Position numbers and translations under genes: made by a program
The notes under the pieces: model-generated
The model's input: the letters and a program-made list of their open reading frames with translations, nothing else
Told to the model about the DNA's origin: nothing
Database searches by the model: none
DNA from: Mnemiopsis leidyi
Lineage: Eukaryota; Ctenophora; Tentaculata; Lobata; Bolinopsidae
DNA length: 64,000 nucleotides
Direction: 5' to 3'
Assembly: GCA_000226015.1 (NCBI GenBank)
Contig: JH154463.1
Location: forward strand, 209,723-273,722
Shown here: one piece after another, positions 35,738 to 48,200 of the stretch
How the letters are laid out: each line of letters starts with the position of its first letter
How positions within the stretch are numbered: position 1 is the stretch's first letter

Positions 35738-36466
35738 ATGAACTTTTTAATTATGAATCATGTACCATTGGCCAGCCCTCGCCCCTCACTCGATCTATCA
35801 CAAATAATTGCTATTTGTTCTCAAAATGGAAGAAATAGGATTGATGAAATTGAAATTAATAAGAATACTGAACTCAAAATCGTACTGGTTCACATAAGAT
35901 TTGAAATTCAAGATTTATACGATTACAGTTACATTGACTCTGTAGTCTGCATACATCAACACATCATGGAATTAACTTCAGTTTGGAGCCCTGTATTAGT
36001 CACGATCGAATTTAAAGAAACAGATTTACTTACATTCAACAAAAAATTAGATTTAACTTTAAAGTTCTCATTGTACGATGACGATTGTACAAAATTGATC
36101 AGGCTTACTGTTATAAGAATCGGACCAATTATGTATAATTATGTGTGACATGCCATATAGCTGAAAGCCAGAAAAGTGTCACAGCTTGTTCATTTACAAA
36201 ATGTTAGCACAGAAATGTTAGTTGAACATGCAATTGAAATTAAAAAGGTTAAAAATTATGTCAGCTGCAACGCATTGGTCTGTACAGTGCACATCATATC
36301 TTTTTCTTCCTTCGTCGAAAAAGCACTACAACAGATTTCATTTTTCTTTAATCATAAGAATATTAGTATCTCCCTGAAGACATTAACTATCATCTCCTGT
36401 TCTGAGTCTTATTGTTCACTGAAAATAATGATCCGAGGGAACCCAAAGACCCGATTGAGCTCATAG
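35738..36466 (+). other. Two same-frame open stretches in a convergent intergenic region
   Basis: One plus-strand frame is open for 137 codons from ATG 35738 to TGA 36146-36148. After a second stop at 36158-36160 it is open again to 36466. The last 77 bases lie antisense to the 3' end of the large acidic gene. The translation (for example DLTLKFSLYDDDCTKLIRL) is beta-like but unrecognised. AT-rich DNA can give such a frame by chance; it could also be a young or broken small gene. Low confidence. Confidence 0.2.
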
Positions 36467-39400
36467 ATTTAGTCCTCTTATTTTTACTGCCTTTCAAAGC
36501 AATGTTGATATCCTGTCCCTCGCTCGCCTCATAGTCTAACATGTTCACTGTAAATTTGTACCATCCGCTGTCAGCTAAAGTAGGACTCTTTATCTTGAAA
36601 ACAAAGTAGCCGTTGATAAATTTGGGTTGGACAGAAAGCAGATCTTCATCTTTGTAGAGTCGAATTGAAGCATTGCTCTTGATGTCCTGATCTCGAAGTT
36701 CGAATCCTCGGAGTCTTACCTTGCAAGCAAGAGCAAAGCTTTTACCAAGGACGGGATCATATTTCGGCCACTTCGTTTTAAGGAATAGTTTTTCTTTTGA
36801 GTCTATCGTTAAGTTCGGATCTGTGTTCATGGTGGTGCTCAAATCATACGTTCCTAAAGAACTTGAGTTGAGAGTTTGAGATTGAGGCGACTCTTCCGAC
36901 TGTTCCTTACTGCTAGTTGTTTTGTCTTCAGTGATTTCATCATTACTATCCTGAGAAAGCGAAAGGATCATCAGAGCGTGGCTACTTTCTTGACGAATAG
37001 TGTCAGGTTTCCTCTCTTCTTCGCGATCTAATTCCTTTACATCGACATCTTCACTGACAACGCTATACGAGGGTAGCCCGGCAGGACTCTCAGCCGGAGG
37101 TTTTGGACTCAAGGTTGGCGGTTCTGGAGTCGCTTCTTCGTCCACCTCTGCAGGTTCGATCGAGGGTGTCCTCATATCCTCACTTGGTTCAGCTGAAGTC
37201 ATTCTGGAGAAGTCCTCAGTAACCTCGGGTGAGGGTGTCCTGCTATCAGCTGTTTCTGAAGCAGGTTCAGGAGTTGCCCCATCAGCGGACTCCTCTTCGC
37301 CTCTCGCCACGGTGGATTTGGAGGAGGATGATGACAGAGATCTGAGCTCGTCCTCGATATCGTCTCCTGTCATGCTGGCAGTACTGCCTGTCATCATGTC
37401 CAGTATAGACTGCATGGCATCCGATTCGCAGAATCCCTCCTCTTCTGACAAGCTGTCTGAATCGGAGCCAGCTTCAAGAAGATCTGGAGTGTTGATAACC
37501 GTGATGTTTTCAATCGCAGGGGAAACGTCTGGAGTAGTTGAAGTCTCATCCTTCGGGGTCTGTTCACAGATGACCTCTGGTTTTGTCTTGTCGATCACCA
37601 GATATCCTTCTTCAGGCGCATTTGTCTTATCGACTGTGTGGGAATCTTCAACGAGGCCTAGAGCTTTTATATTTCCTACTGAAGAGGATTTCTCTGTTAA
37701 CAGTAATAGATCGGTTTCAGGAGATTCCTCGGGGGTATTAACAAGTTTTATCTTATCAATTGTTGGAGATTCTTTTGACATTGTCACAGCTTGTGGGGCA
37801 TCTATTTCGGGGTTATCTTCATAAGTTAAGACGAGTTTTTCAGCTTCAACAATTTCTGTGACTTCCGTTAAATCAGTTTTTCCATCGCCATCGGAACCAG
37901 AATCTTTATCTGAAGAAGAAGAACTCGCTATGCTTGACTGCGATATTTCAATGGAAAGTTCTTTGCTGAGTACTCGGTTATCAAGCGGTGTGCTTTCTAG
38001 TGAATTGGTTTCTGAAGCAATTGCAAGTGTTCCATATGGATTTTCTTTGTCAGTTTCAACTAACACTGTTTCCGTAAGAACTGTGACATTTTCTACTTTG
38101 GCAATTTCCTCAACGTTCTTTGAAGCACTTGATGTTTTTGATGAAAGACTTGATTCTGAACCAGATTTTAGGTTGCTTGATGAGCTACTAGACCTTGAAA
38201 CAGGCTTGTGAATAACTGCTTCAATTTCAATAGCGGGAGATCCCGACACCTTTAATGGTTCCTCGTGAGTGGGCTCAGAGGACTGGATTATTTCGTGTGG
38301 TATCAGAAATGCACTTTCATCTTTTACAGCAGTTAGATCTTCGGTATTTTGAGAAATCTCGATTTCTATTAGTCGAGTTACTTTGTCGGAACCTGACGAA
38401 GATTTTCTGCTGACATTTATTTCGGTCACCTCTTCAAGATTGATTTCTGGATGCACTGCTTCTTCTGTAGAAGAACTTGAGGATGAGGACTTCCTGCTTG
38501 CACTTTTGATATCTGTAAGATCAATCTGTGGACAATCACCTTCATTTTCAGAACTCGAAGTAGAAGGTTTTAAACAACCAGCTTTTACATACATTTCTTC
38601 AATATCAATTCTTGGAATTTCGGTCTCCATCTCAGAATTACTGGACGAGGAAGATTTTCTGCTAATAATCTTGTTGTCAGTTTCCACGTGCTTTAGTTGA
38701 AAGTCTGGAATATCAGATAACAAACTGAATGTTGTGTTCGTTATACTGATCTGATTTTCCGGTTCAGTTTGGGTCGTTTTCTTCGGGTTATCTTCTAATT
38801 CTAATGTTTTCTCCAAAGCAATTTCTATCTGTGAGTTTACAAAGTCTCTAACTTCTTGGTCAGTTATCCTGTCATTTGGCGTGATATCAAAATTTTTCTC
38901 GATTGCTTTTACCGTCAATATTTCAAGATTGCTCTCAGAGGTTTCTTCCGGATTTAGAGATCTTTCCTCACTGCCGGAGTCTGAGGAAGAGCTACTCGAC
39001 TTTCTGCTAGAGTTACTGGACAGGATAACAGACAGAGGGATATGAATATCTCCGGGAGCTGGACTACATTCCTCGTGCGAATGTTCCAAGACAATCTCTG
39101 TTGTGTATAGATTTGAGTGGTTTTCTTCTGACAAATTCAGATCAGGAGTTACGATTTCCAGATCGGTTTCCACGACCTCTACGCTGTTATTTAAGCAATC
39201 ATCAACACTGAGCGACCTTTTCATTTCGTGGAAACGTCGCATGCTTTCCCTCAAATCAGATGCTGAGCATATTGAGGAATCGTCGCTTTCCACTTCTTTA
39301 ACAGCAGCAAATTGTTGCTCAACGCATACCTCGTATAACTCTGAATCTGATTCGGAGGAGGAAGAGGAGATTGAGACTCCAGAGTTCCTTCTCAATACAG

Positions 39401-42400
39401 CTTGAGGTGGGGTAATGGGCTCATCAGCATCGTTGGGAACATCTGGGGAGAAAAGAGTGACATCATGATCGTTTGTTGACACTTGGTCATTTGAGACTTC
39501 GTGTTCAACTTCTAACTCTTTCAACTCAACCCTGCTATCTACAACCGGATCTAAATTTTTCAAAGCTGAAATATCAATTTTGACATTTTCCTTTTCTGCA
39601 TCACAAGGATCCAGAGTGACTTGATCAACTTCTTCAACGACAGGATCCTCTTCGAATTTCAATCCACCGTTCAAGCTTATCGATGGGATTGACTGAGGTT
39701 CTTCATCAATCTCGATTTTCCCGCTGCCCTCCTCAAGCCGCTGAGGAAGTTCTTCTTTTCGGTCTTCTTTCGCTATGGCATTCATTGTTTCTTTTTGGTC
39801 CAATTCGATACTCTCTGATAGCAAATCAATATCCGTCCTCTGCTTTACATCACCAATGTCCTCCGATAGATCCTCGCCAATTTCAACCTCTTCTGGTTTT
39901 ATCTCAAGCTCAGGTCTAGGTTGTTCATCAGATGGTTCTACACTCACATTCATTACATTGTTGTCTCTTATAAATCCGCTTGGGTTGAGGGGCACTGTAA
40001 CACCTTCGTCTGAAAGTAACCTTTTCAGATCGTTCCTCAACTCAACCTGATCTATTTCGTTTTCTGCTGCGATTCCTTCTTGTTCTTTTTCAAGCTGAAG
40101 TTCAACATGGACGATAGGTTCTTTGTTCTTAGCACTGTCGACATAATTCGATGTGCGTCTTCTTTTTATCTTGATTCTCTGACCTTCAGCACCCTCAAAC
40201 GAACTGTACGAGGAGTTTGAGCTAGAGGTTGAAGAAGAACGTAAAATTTGCTCAGCTTCTGAATTGCTTTCTGCTGGAATTGGTTCGATTACTGAAGATT
40301 TCGCGCATTCGTCTGCCACAACATGATTAAATTTCTCAAATTGTGACAAAGTTAAATCAAGGTCGATGTTTAGAGGTTTTTTGGAACTTACAACGACTTC
40401 AGAATTAAAATCGACTTCATCAGGGGTCAATATAGAATCTGTTGAAGAAGACGCCAGCCCTTTTTTATCTTTATTATCTGAATCTAGGTGTTCTGGAACA
40501 ATAGGTAAAGCTTGACCGTCGCAAATTAGCGAATTTTCTGCCTCTTTCTTGATCTCAGGGGGTTCAACTTGATCTGTGAGTGGGTATTCGGTTTCATTAA
40601 GATTAAATTCAACTGAGGGCGTAAATTCGCTGTATGGGATCACCGGTTCCTCAAAACTTGACAATGATAAATCTACATTAACCTCTGGCGCTCTTTCCCT
40701 TTGAACGACTTCTGGGTTTGACTCCAGTTCATCGGATGTAAGTAATGAATCTACCGAAGACTCGGCCAACTTGCAGTCTATCCTTAAGGATAAGTCCTCT
40801 GCATCGCCTGAAGGTAGGTTTTCCCCTAAAATTGGCGTCGTGTTGACTGTTATTGAGGCTGGCACTCCTTCATCATCTTCAACGATTGCCCCTAATGTTT
40901 CAGCTGCCTCGTTGGAAGGTTCCAGTTCTGGAGGAGAGGTGTGAAGAGATTCGTCTCGTACAAATACTTGTCCTAGTTCGGCTAAGATTTCTTCCCTCTT
41001 TACTCGATCATCATCCGACATAGGTTCATCTTTTTGGGGATTTTCTTCCACTTCTTCTATCATTTTTAACTCTTCAGGTTTCTTAGGCTGGTTAATTTCA
41101 TAAGAATCATCAAGATCTTGTAGTTTACTGTCGGTCACATCTAAGCTATCATTTGAGGTGTCAATTCCTTGAACTGCGATTATCTGATCTGCATCAACAG
41201 TTATCTCTATTGTCCCGAGAGTAAAATCATCTTCCACGATCTGTGACATCTTTGAATCAACAGGAATGTCATCTTCAAGCTTGACATTATCTGTATGAGC
41301 TAGGTCTGGTCCCTCAGATCGACTAAGAGGTGCAGCATCAGGTTTACCCTCTCCTGATAAATTGCCAACCGATTCCGAGACTTTTGTGGTCCCAACGTTA
41401 TCAGTATTAGGGTGATCCTCTAGAAGAGGAGCTGAGTGAACAGATATCATGACCTGTGGTGTAATAAAGACGGAAGGTTCTGGATCACTAACCAGAGACT
41501 CAGCTGATAGCTCCTCGCAGGTTTCACAACCCGTTATCTCGTGGGAGATCGTCTCTGTCGTCTCCTCCGTGATCTCATCTTCAGTCGCCTCTTTGTGTTC
41601 CATAATCTCGTCTTCAGCCGTCTTTTTCTGTTCCATGATCTCATCTTCAGTCGTCCCTTTCTCCTTCGAAATATCATCTTCAGTCTTCTCTTCCTGCTCC
41701 AAAAGTTCTGATGCCGTGTGAGGAATGACTTTTTGTGGGGTTGGCTCTAGAGGTGGTTCCACTGTAATCATCTGGACCAATTTATCTTCTACCTCCGGCA
41801 TGCTGGAAACTGACATTTCATCGAGCTCCCGAGAAACATCAGACAAAGACTCACAATCCAAAATAATACTACTTTGTAAGCTGACAGGAGTGCCTACCAA
41901 ATCTTCAATGTGGTATCCGTCCTCCGTCATCTCAAAACCCTCCTGTCCCTCCAAGCCAGTAAGCAGGTTGGTTATCGAGTTCATAGTCTCGACAACTTTC
42001 TCGGAGAGAGCCTCGCTGGACTGCCGTTTTAGCATCTCCAGTTGAGACTCGGAGTGAGGATCAGAATTATCTTTGACCTGAGTTGTAGGACTGGGGGTGG
42101 AGGGTGGGGTGTCTGGGTGGGTAAATGTGTTCCTCTCTCCAACAACCTGAGGAAAGTGACGTTGTTAGGTAGGTGGGATCTTTATGTGGTTAAGGTTGGT
42201 TATTTAGAATGGAGGATTTAGTGGTTTTCTGTTGACCCGATTTTGTCTAGGGCATTATTGAATAAATTGAGAGTGGACGGGCGATGCGCGTCTAGAAGTA
42301 GAATTTCTTCTGGCCTGGTCGCCAGGCCAGAAATGCGTGTGAGCGCGTGATGGACGCGACGGTAGGTTATCATTATCATTATCAACCTACAAATTCAGAG

Positions 42401-43296
42401 TAACACTGCATTTCAAAATGCCTTTGCTTTTCAAATGACGATACGCGTATTTAAAATGATGAATATACCATAACAACAGACTCAAACTACAAAATGTACC
42501 TCATAATTGTTACTACTAAGGATCGAGTCGCTACTGCTATCTCTAAGGTCCGTGATCAAGTTAAATTGTACCATCTCGCTTAAATTTCGAACTGGAAAAT
42601 CCACACGATGGAACAATTCCGTGCCGTTCAGAATTTCCGCTTCTTCCGGAGATAGATCGAGAATAACTTTGTCTGGATCGACCGCTGGATGTATTCTGAA
42701 GTAGCAAATTGTTTGTTGGTGCGATCAAAGAATAATTATAAATATAAAGGAGGGGTTTGATTAATTATTGATAATCCAGTGAACGCGGTTTGAGGAAAAA
42801 GAAACGATTTAAAATGGTCGTAAAGAAATTTGATCAAACTCAAAGGAATAACTTAAATCTCTTCCGCCAATAATATATAAAAACAATATCAACAATTTAA
42901 TCTTCCTTAGATGGAGTGTATTTCCCCGTACTTATCAAAGCAAAGTCCAAGTTTGTCAGTAACTTTCTCCACGACATCTTCTATATCAGAGAGACGGTCT
43001 TCACCCACTTCCATCTCCTCATCTAAACAGAACACGTCGTTTTAAAATTACGAGTTTTAAAACTTTTGGCCTCATTACAATGTGAACGGTGTATAAACTT
43101 AAGCGTCATCAAATTTCGTATTATGTGGTTACCATCAATAGCAGTATAGTGTTAGCTCAAGATGAATCTAACTAAGTGACTTTTTCAAACTTGCTGGCGC
43201 GACCGAACACGAAATTTATAAAACCTTACCTGATACGGATCCAACTTTCAGTCTACCAGTACCGCAGTTAAGTTCAGGCTGCATGCCCGCTTCCAT
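36390..43296 (-). CDS. Large acidic Ser-rich protein with C-terminal Ig-like domain
   Basis: There are four exons in transcript order: 43296-43230, 43022-42932, 42695-42500 and 42146-36390. Phases are 1,2,0, giving 2,036 residues; the last exon alone encodes over 1,900. The start is MEAGMQPELNCG with ATG followed by G. Nearly the whole protein is Glu/Asp/Ser-rich and predicted disordered, without Cys-rich or membrane segments. Repeated elements are visible: TEDEIMEHK-type 12-residue units (DNA about 41560-41690), two copies of SS(V/T)DS(L/I)LT(S/P)DE (about 40390-40770), and several RKSSSSS phosphoacceptor-like clusters. Residues about 1906-2004 form an I-set-like Ig fold with Cys1926 in strand B and DSGWYKF at about 1977, where the usual second Cys (DxGxYxC) is replaced by Phe. 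A basic GSLGSLGSL tail ends it. Terminal Ig domains on long flexible proteins suggest a cytoskeletal or muscle-type linker (inference). No known family was recognised. Confidence 0.85.
42277..42365. repeat. Dispersed GC-rich repeat with 11-bp hairpin in intron 3
   Basis: The sequence opens with ACGGGCGATGCGCGTCTAGAA, found again at 63970-63990. It contains a perfect stem, TTCTGGCCTGG (42308-42318) and CCAGGCCAGAA (42322-42332), around a TCG loop, followed by GTGAGCGCGTGATGGACGCG. It is clearly more GC-rich than the surrounding intron of the acidic-protein gene. It probably marks a small mobile or dispersed repeat family; its full length is unknown because the second copy is cut by the window end. 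Confidence 0.65.
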
Positions 43297-43884
43297 TTTT
43301 GTCACTTTCTTTTTCACTCAGATTTCTCCAACTTCAAAACTTTTCATTCTTGCATATATATCATTTCTGGAGCAAGGATTGTCGTATTTAGAATGTGAAT
43401 GCAAATATTTTCAGTAAGTTCGTCACGGTATAAATATAATCTATCAGTATACCATCGCAATAACAGGGTGAAGGTGGTATTTGGTGCAGAAAAATTTAAT
43501 AGGTACTTATAAAGCGACTGATTTATTGTTGTGATGGAAAGGCCATGTTGATTACGTTCAAATCAGGGCACACCTCAAATTTCCGTCTTTCGATAAATTC
43601 TGTCGCAGACGATAAAGGTTCAAGGTTACGGTATAACAGCAAAAACATAAAACGGGCAATGCTGCAAAATCACGTTTAAATCCGAACAGGAAAGATCGTA
43701 GTTTTTTGATAAAACACATTAAGAAGACAGCAGAAACTTGAAGCTGAGTTTGAAGTCACGTAATATTAGACCACAGATAATGGATTCTGAGTCTGACTTA
43801 AATCACATGATTCAGGATTGCCGGGCATTATTTCTTACAAGCACCATGCCTTTTTCTAATCTGCCAGCCATTTAAATTTTGAAT

Positions 43885-44141
43885 TTAAGTATTGAATTTC
43901 ATGCCCATTTATATTCTCGGCACTTGGCAAGCTTAAAATGTGAAATGGATTTTGGTGAAATGACAGAATACTAAATTGAGGTCAAAAGACAGCGCTCATA
44001 TTAATAGCAATTTAAGTGTTAAATTTCATGCCCATTTTATATTCTCGGCACTTGGCAAGCTTGAAATGTGAAATGGATCTTGGAGAAATGACAGAATACT
44101 AAATTGAGGTCGAAAGACGTTGCTTATAGTAATAGCAGTTA
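43885..44141. repeat. Tandem duplication of about 125 bp
   Basis: Two adjacent imperfect copies start near 43885 and 44012. Both contain TTTCATGCCCATTT, ATTCTCGGCACTTGGCAAGC, TGAAATGGAT and ACAGAATACTAAATTGAGGT in the same order. They differ by scattered substitutions and single-base indels. They lie upstream of the acidic-protein gene start. Confidence 0.9.
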
Positions 44142-44464
44142 AAAGATATTATACTTACAGCACTAAGCACTAAAAGGATGGTAATATAGCAATAGTTAAT
44201 GTTTAACTGAAAGCCAATCTTTCAATTTTTTCTCAGCTTTTGTGCATCTTAAAAGAATGAAAAATTCTAAATGGACTTTCACCGTTCAGTAAGCTTTTAG
44301 TAAAATTTCTGAGGAAAGCTAGCAGCAAGTAGTACGTACAATCATCGTGAGCAAGAACATGAATTTAAAACATATCCTAAACTAAGTCAAACTCAAGGTA
44401 TTAACTGCAAATTTCATTAAAACCACTTAAACCAAGTTAAACTGCCTCATGTTATTTCAGCAAA

Positions 44465-44620
44465 GCACGAGATAGAGATCGTAACACGTATAACACAAGA
44501 TAGAGATCGTAACACGTAACACAAGATAGAGATCGTAACACGTAACACGAGATAGAGATCGTAACACGTAACACAAGATAGAGATCGTAACACGTAACAC
44601 AAGATAGAGATCGTAACACG
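44465..44620. repeat. Six-copy 26-bp tandem repeat
   Basis: Six near-identical copies of GATAGAGATCGTAACACG are each followed by TAACACAA or a variant, giving a 26-bp period (28 bp for the first unit). The minus-strand open frames here read a repeated Leu/Cys/Tyr-containing unit and are repeat artefacts. Confidence 0.92.
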
Positions 44621-45080
44621 GATCCTAAAACGAACAATACGAGTGATCGTCAAATTTAATAAGATGTTCGAAAAGTGGTAGATCTACAGGAACCACAGGA
44701 AGAAGCAAGTATCAAGTATCAAGAAGTAAGATGTAAACCCACTCACAACATTACGGTTCACCTCAATCATCGCCAGAAACAAAGGACAACCTCTCTCTGA
44801 CCACCTGTTCTCCCCAACCTGGACTAGCTAATAGCAGTAGCTATAGGCTACCTGGTCATTTATATAAGAACTCCTATTCAGTTTAATAGCCACACTTATA
44901 AGGGGATGTATAGTAGTGAGTGTTATTCTCTCAGTCGAACGCTCAACATGGAAAACTTGTTGTGGCAGTACGAACGGTTCGCTTGATGAAAGGTTTACAG
45001 GATTATAAACTCCCTTGGCTGTCAAGATGAGTAGACAATGGTAAGAAACTTGATTTGATGTGGATCAAAAGTGAAACTTA

Positions 45081-45220
45081 ATTTCAAAAGTGGCTGGGAT
45101 TTAGAACATTTATCATTCTAAAGTAATAGCACTCAAATGGCTGGGATTTAGAACAAATTATCATTCTAAAGTAAGTAATTTCAAAATTGGCTGGGATTGA
45201 AAAGATTTATCATTCTAAGC
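45081..45220. repeat. Three-copy 48-bp imperfect tandem repeat
   Basis: The words TGGCTGGGATTTAGAAC and TTATCATTCTAAAGTAA recur three times at roughly 48-bp spacing, with drift in the third copy (TGGCTGGGATTGAAAAG). There is no coding capacity. Confidence 0.85.
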
Positions 45221-48200
45221 ATTAGCAGACAAATGTTTCATTGAAAACGCACGTGATAAACTAATTCCAAGTAAACAAAGATAACATCATAAAAACGGGA
45301 GCAGGGAGCGGACAGACATAAAAAGCAGGGAACTGTGACCATGATCCTAACTGGAGAGAAACCCAGGAGGCGAGTTAGGGAGCTCCCAAATAGCGAGATT
45401 AATCAGATAACAGCGCTGAGATGATGCGGTGGAGAAACTACCGTCTGTAATGAGGCTGTGTCCTACTGTCTCTCTTCTCTCTTTAATATTGTAACTTTTA
45501 ATGGAGTTACAAACACCTGCCTGCCATATATCCTACAATATGGATCAGATCTTATTGAGAATGCTACGTCAGTTAATTAGGCTAATAATTATAAGCAGGT
45601 AAATACGCGAGTCTAAGACAAAAATATATATAAGTGCTAGGAATTGAGACTCTCCTAAAATTTTTATTCCATCGCATTGAACAAATTAAAAAGATTATAA
45701 CAAAATTCACTCCAAATCCAATATGTAAAGGAATGTGGGCGGCATGTGGCGGTATAATGTTCACATGGTTTGGCTCAAGTTACAAGGCAATAGAGAACAT
45801 GGCTCGCACAAATCTTATCGAGTTTTTAGAAGATGGAAGTGTTTGGTGTTTTCTTCCATGATCTAAGAGAGTAGCAACACAACCCTCGAACCCTGCCTTA
45901 CTCGAAATGTGGTGGTAACCCTTGCTTCCAGAATAACAGCAACAAATTTACGGATTCCGGAAAAACTTTAACTATTAAAAAAAGCGACAATTTCCACTTG
46001 TACAGTTGAAAATCTTGGTAACTTTTACTATGTTGGCAGAACAATGTTAAAAAGCTCAACAAGTGTGGGAGACTATTCAGCTTTTTCCTAATTGTTATAA
46101 ACGGGTAGCCGGAAAAGCGGGCAATTCACGGGCAAATTACCGAATATTTAGTGAGGCACTTCTACAGCCAGCGCCCACAAAGTTTTACCATATATCTTTT
46201 TGAGAGAAGTGAATCTTGGCATTGCACCGAAATCCTCTTTCATATGCATTCTTAGGTTTAAACATTAAAAAACACTGATGTGTTATTCCGGTAAAGCATC
46301 GACAGAGCGGTTCAAATGGGACGGATAGCTTGTGACCTTCGTTTGCTCTTGGGAGTTGTAACTGTAAGCATTTTATAGCAGTGCTAGAAATGTTCGTTTA
46401 ACCATATATCGTCAATTTCTATGTATTCGAATCCAGGATCAATTTATCAGCCGAATACTGAAAAGTGAAAAGGTAGTTAGAACATCAAATTTAAAGATCA
46501 CTCTGCAGCTCGCTCTCTGGTCGCTTCTAGCTCAACAGGATGAAGTAGTTAGTGTTACTGTTACGAAGAATATACCACAAATTGTAAGCATTTTCACAAA
46601 GTTGCATTTTATGATTGTCAAAAGTTTTATCAAGTGAGAAGAACTTAAAAACAAAACGACTAGAACGCACCATGACTGTCTTTAAGTTTAACATGTTGAC
46701 TCATGAGTCATGACTGACGACTGTAATACTTGTTTAGAGCTTAGAGCATTGTCACGTCGTGGTTCACAGTGAAGTATAGGCGTGACGTTTATTCAATTAC
46801 AACTCTTAGTTTGGCTATCTGCGGCTTAAGCGCAAACGCGGAAACAGTCACTCAGAAATTCAGGTCAGCATAATGTAACTATATTGTTCAACGAAAGTTC
46901 CGAATGCTGCAGGGTGCAGAAGATAAAATTGAATAATTATTAATTATGGGCTATTTCAGCCTTCGTTTGCAAAACTGCAGAAACTTTAGCGGCTTGGCTG
47001 AACTGTATGTTTCATGTTTTTTGCGTGCAGTTGCTAAGAATAATAACAATACACTTAAAGTTAAATTGCATGGGTAAGTGAGGTCAAGGATGCCTCATAG
47101 TTATGAAGAAACTCTGGATTTACACGTGAAGAATGAACTGGTAGGACTAGGAGTCATGAATCTATGATCCTTACTGAAAACAAACATGAATTAGCTCAAG
47201 CTTAAATACAATACACGAATAAGATATTGCATAACTTCTGAGCGAAAACATAACCTAAAATAAAGGAAAAGGCGGAGCTTCTCTTCTAAGTTAGTCAACT
47301 AAAATGCTATTATCATAGCTAAGTACTTGTTCTCCAACACATCTCACAAATAAGTACACAAAACGCTGAACAGAGTTTCAAAAATAGTAAACTTAAATGC
47401 TGTAAGTTCACAATCAACTCTAACAAAGCTATTTGACCTAAATACTACTAATTGTTCTCAAACAACTCGCAGTTTCACAAAAACAAGAACAAAACCCGTC
47501 CCCACCTACATGAGCTGTAATACAATGGATATGTATATTACTATAAACTACACATTCTCAACTGAGTAAGGGAGAAAAGTGATAACGGTTAGTAGTAGTA
47601 CTTTCACCCACAACACACAGCATTACAACAGCAGAGTCTACTGCGTGTTGTAGTGCATTAATACCCTCACAGAATAGGGCCTGGCGGCTGACTAGGAGTA
47701 TCCCTGGCATTAGTTACTGGCTCCTGGGCAGCAACAATAAGCTATTTCTAATTCCATCCACTTTTATCATTATCAATCAAACTCGAAGTTACAGTTTAAG
47801 TTTACATGTACTGTCAGTTAACTTACAGGCTACCTATTAACAGACTTAGACACTTACCCACAATTAAAATTCTGTTTTTTAGTTTTACGATTAAGCGATA
47901 TATCCTCCCCTTGATCAAGTTTAATTTACTCCAATAAGCTTTAAGTTAAAGCTAAATATTAACGGCTGATTCACGAGTTATAGAAAGGGGAATTGTTCTG
48001 CAAAACACTTAGCTAGAGGCGTTTCGGGCGTCATAACATAAAAATGTTGGATGTAACTGCCGACAATATAGCGTGTTAACAATGTTATAGTTAACGGACA
48101 ACGGTACCCGAATATTATTCTATATTTCGATTGAACTGCTCTAATTTGCTGTAGAGACACCTGGCTAAAGAGAGAGAGCAAACAAAATTGTCAAATTATT

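Noticed and set aside
37000-42045. Many long Ser-rich plus-strand frames
   Set aside because: They are antisense shadows of the 5.76-kb Glu/Asp/Ser-rich exon; GAA/TCT-rich codons suppress stops on the other strand.
44447-44653. Minus-strand frames encoding a repeated Leu/Ser/Cys unit
   Set aside because: A direct translation of the 26-bp tandem repeat.
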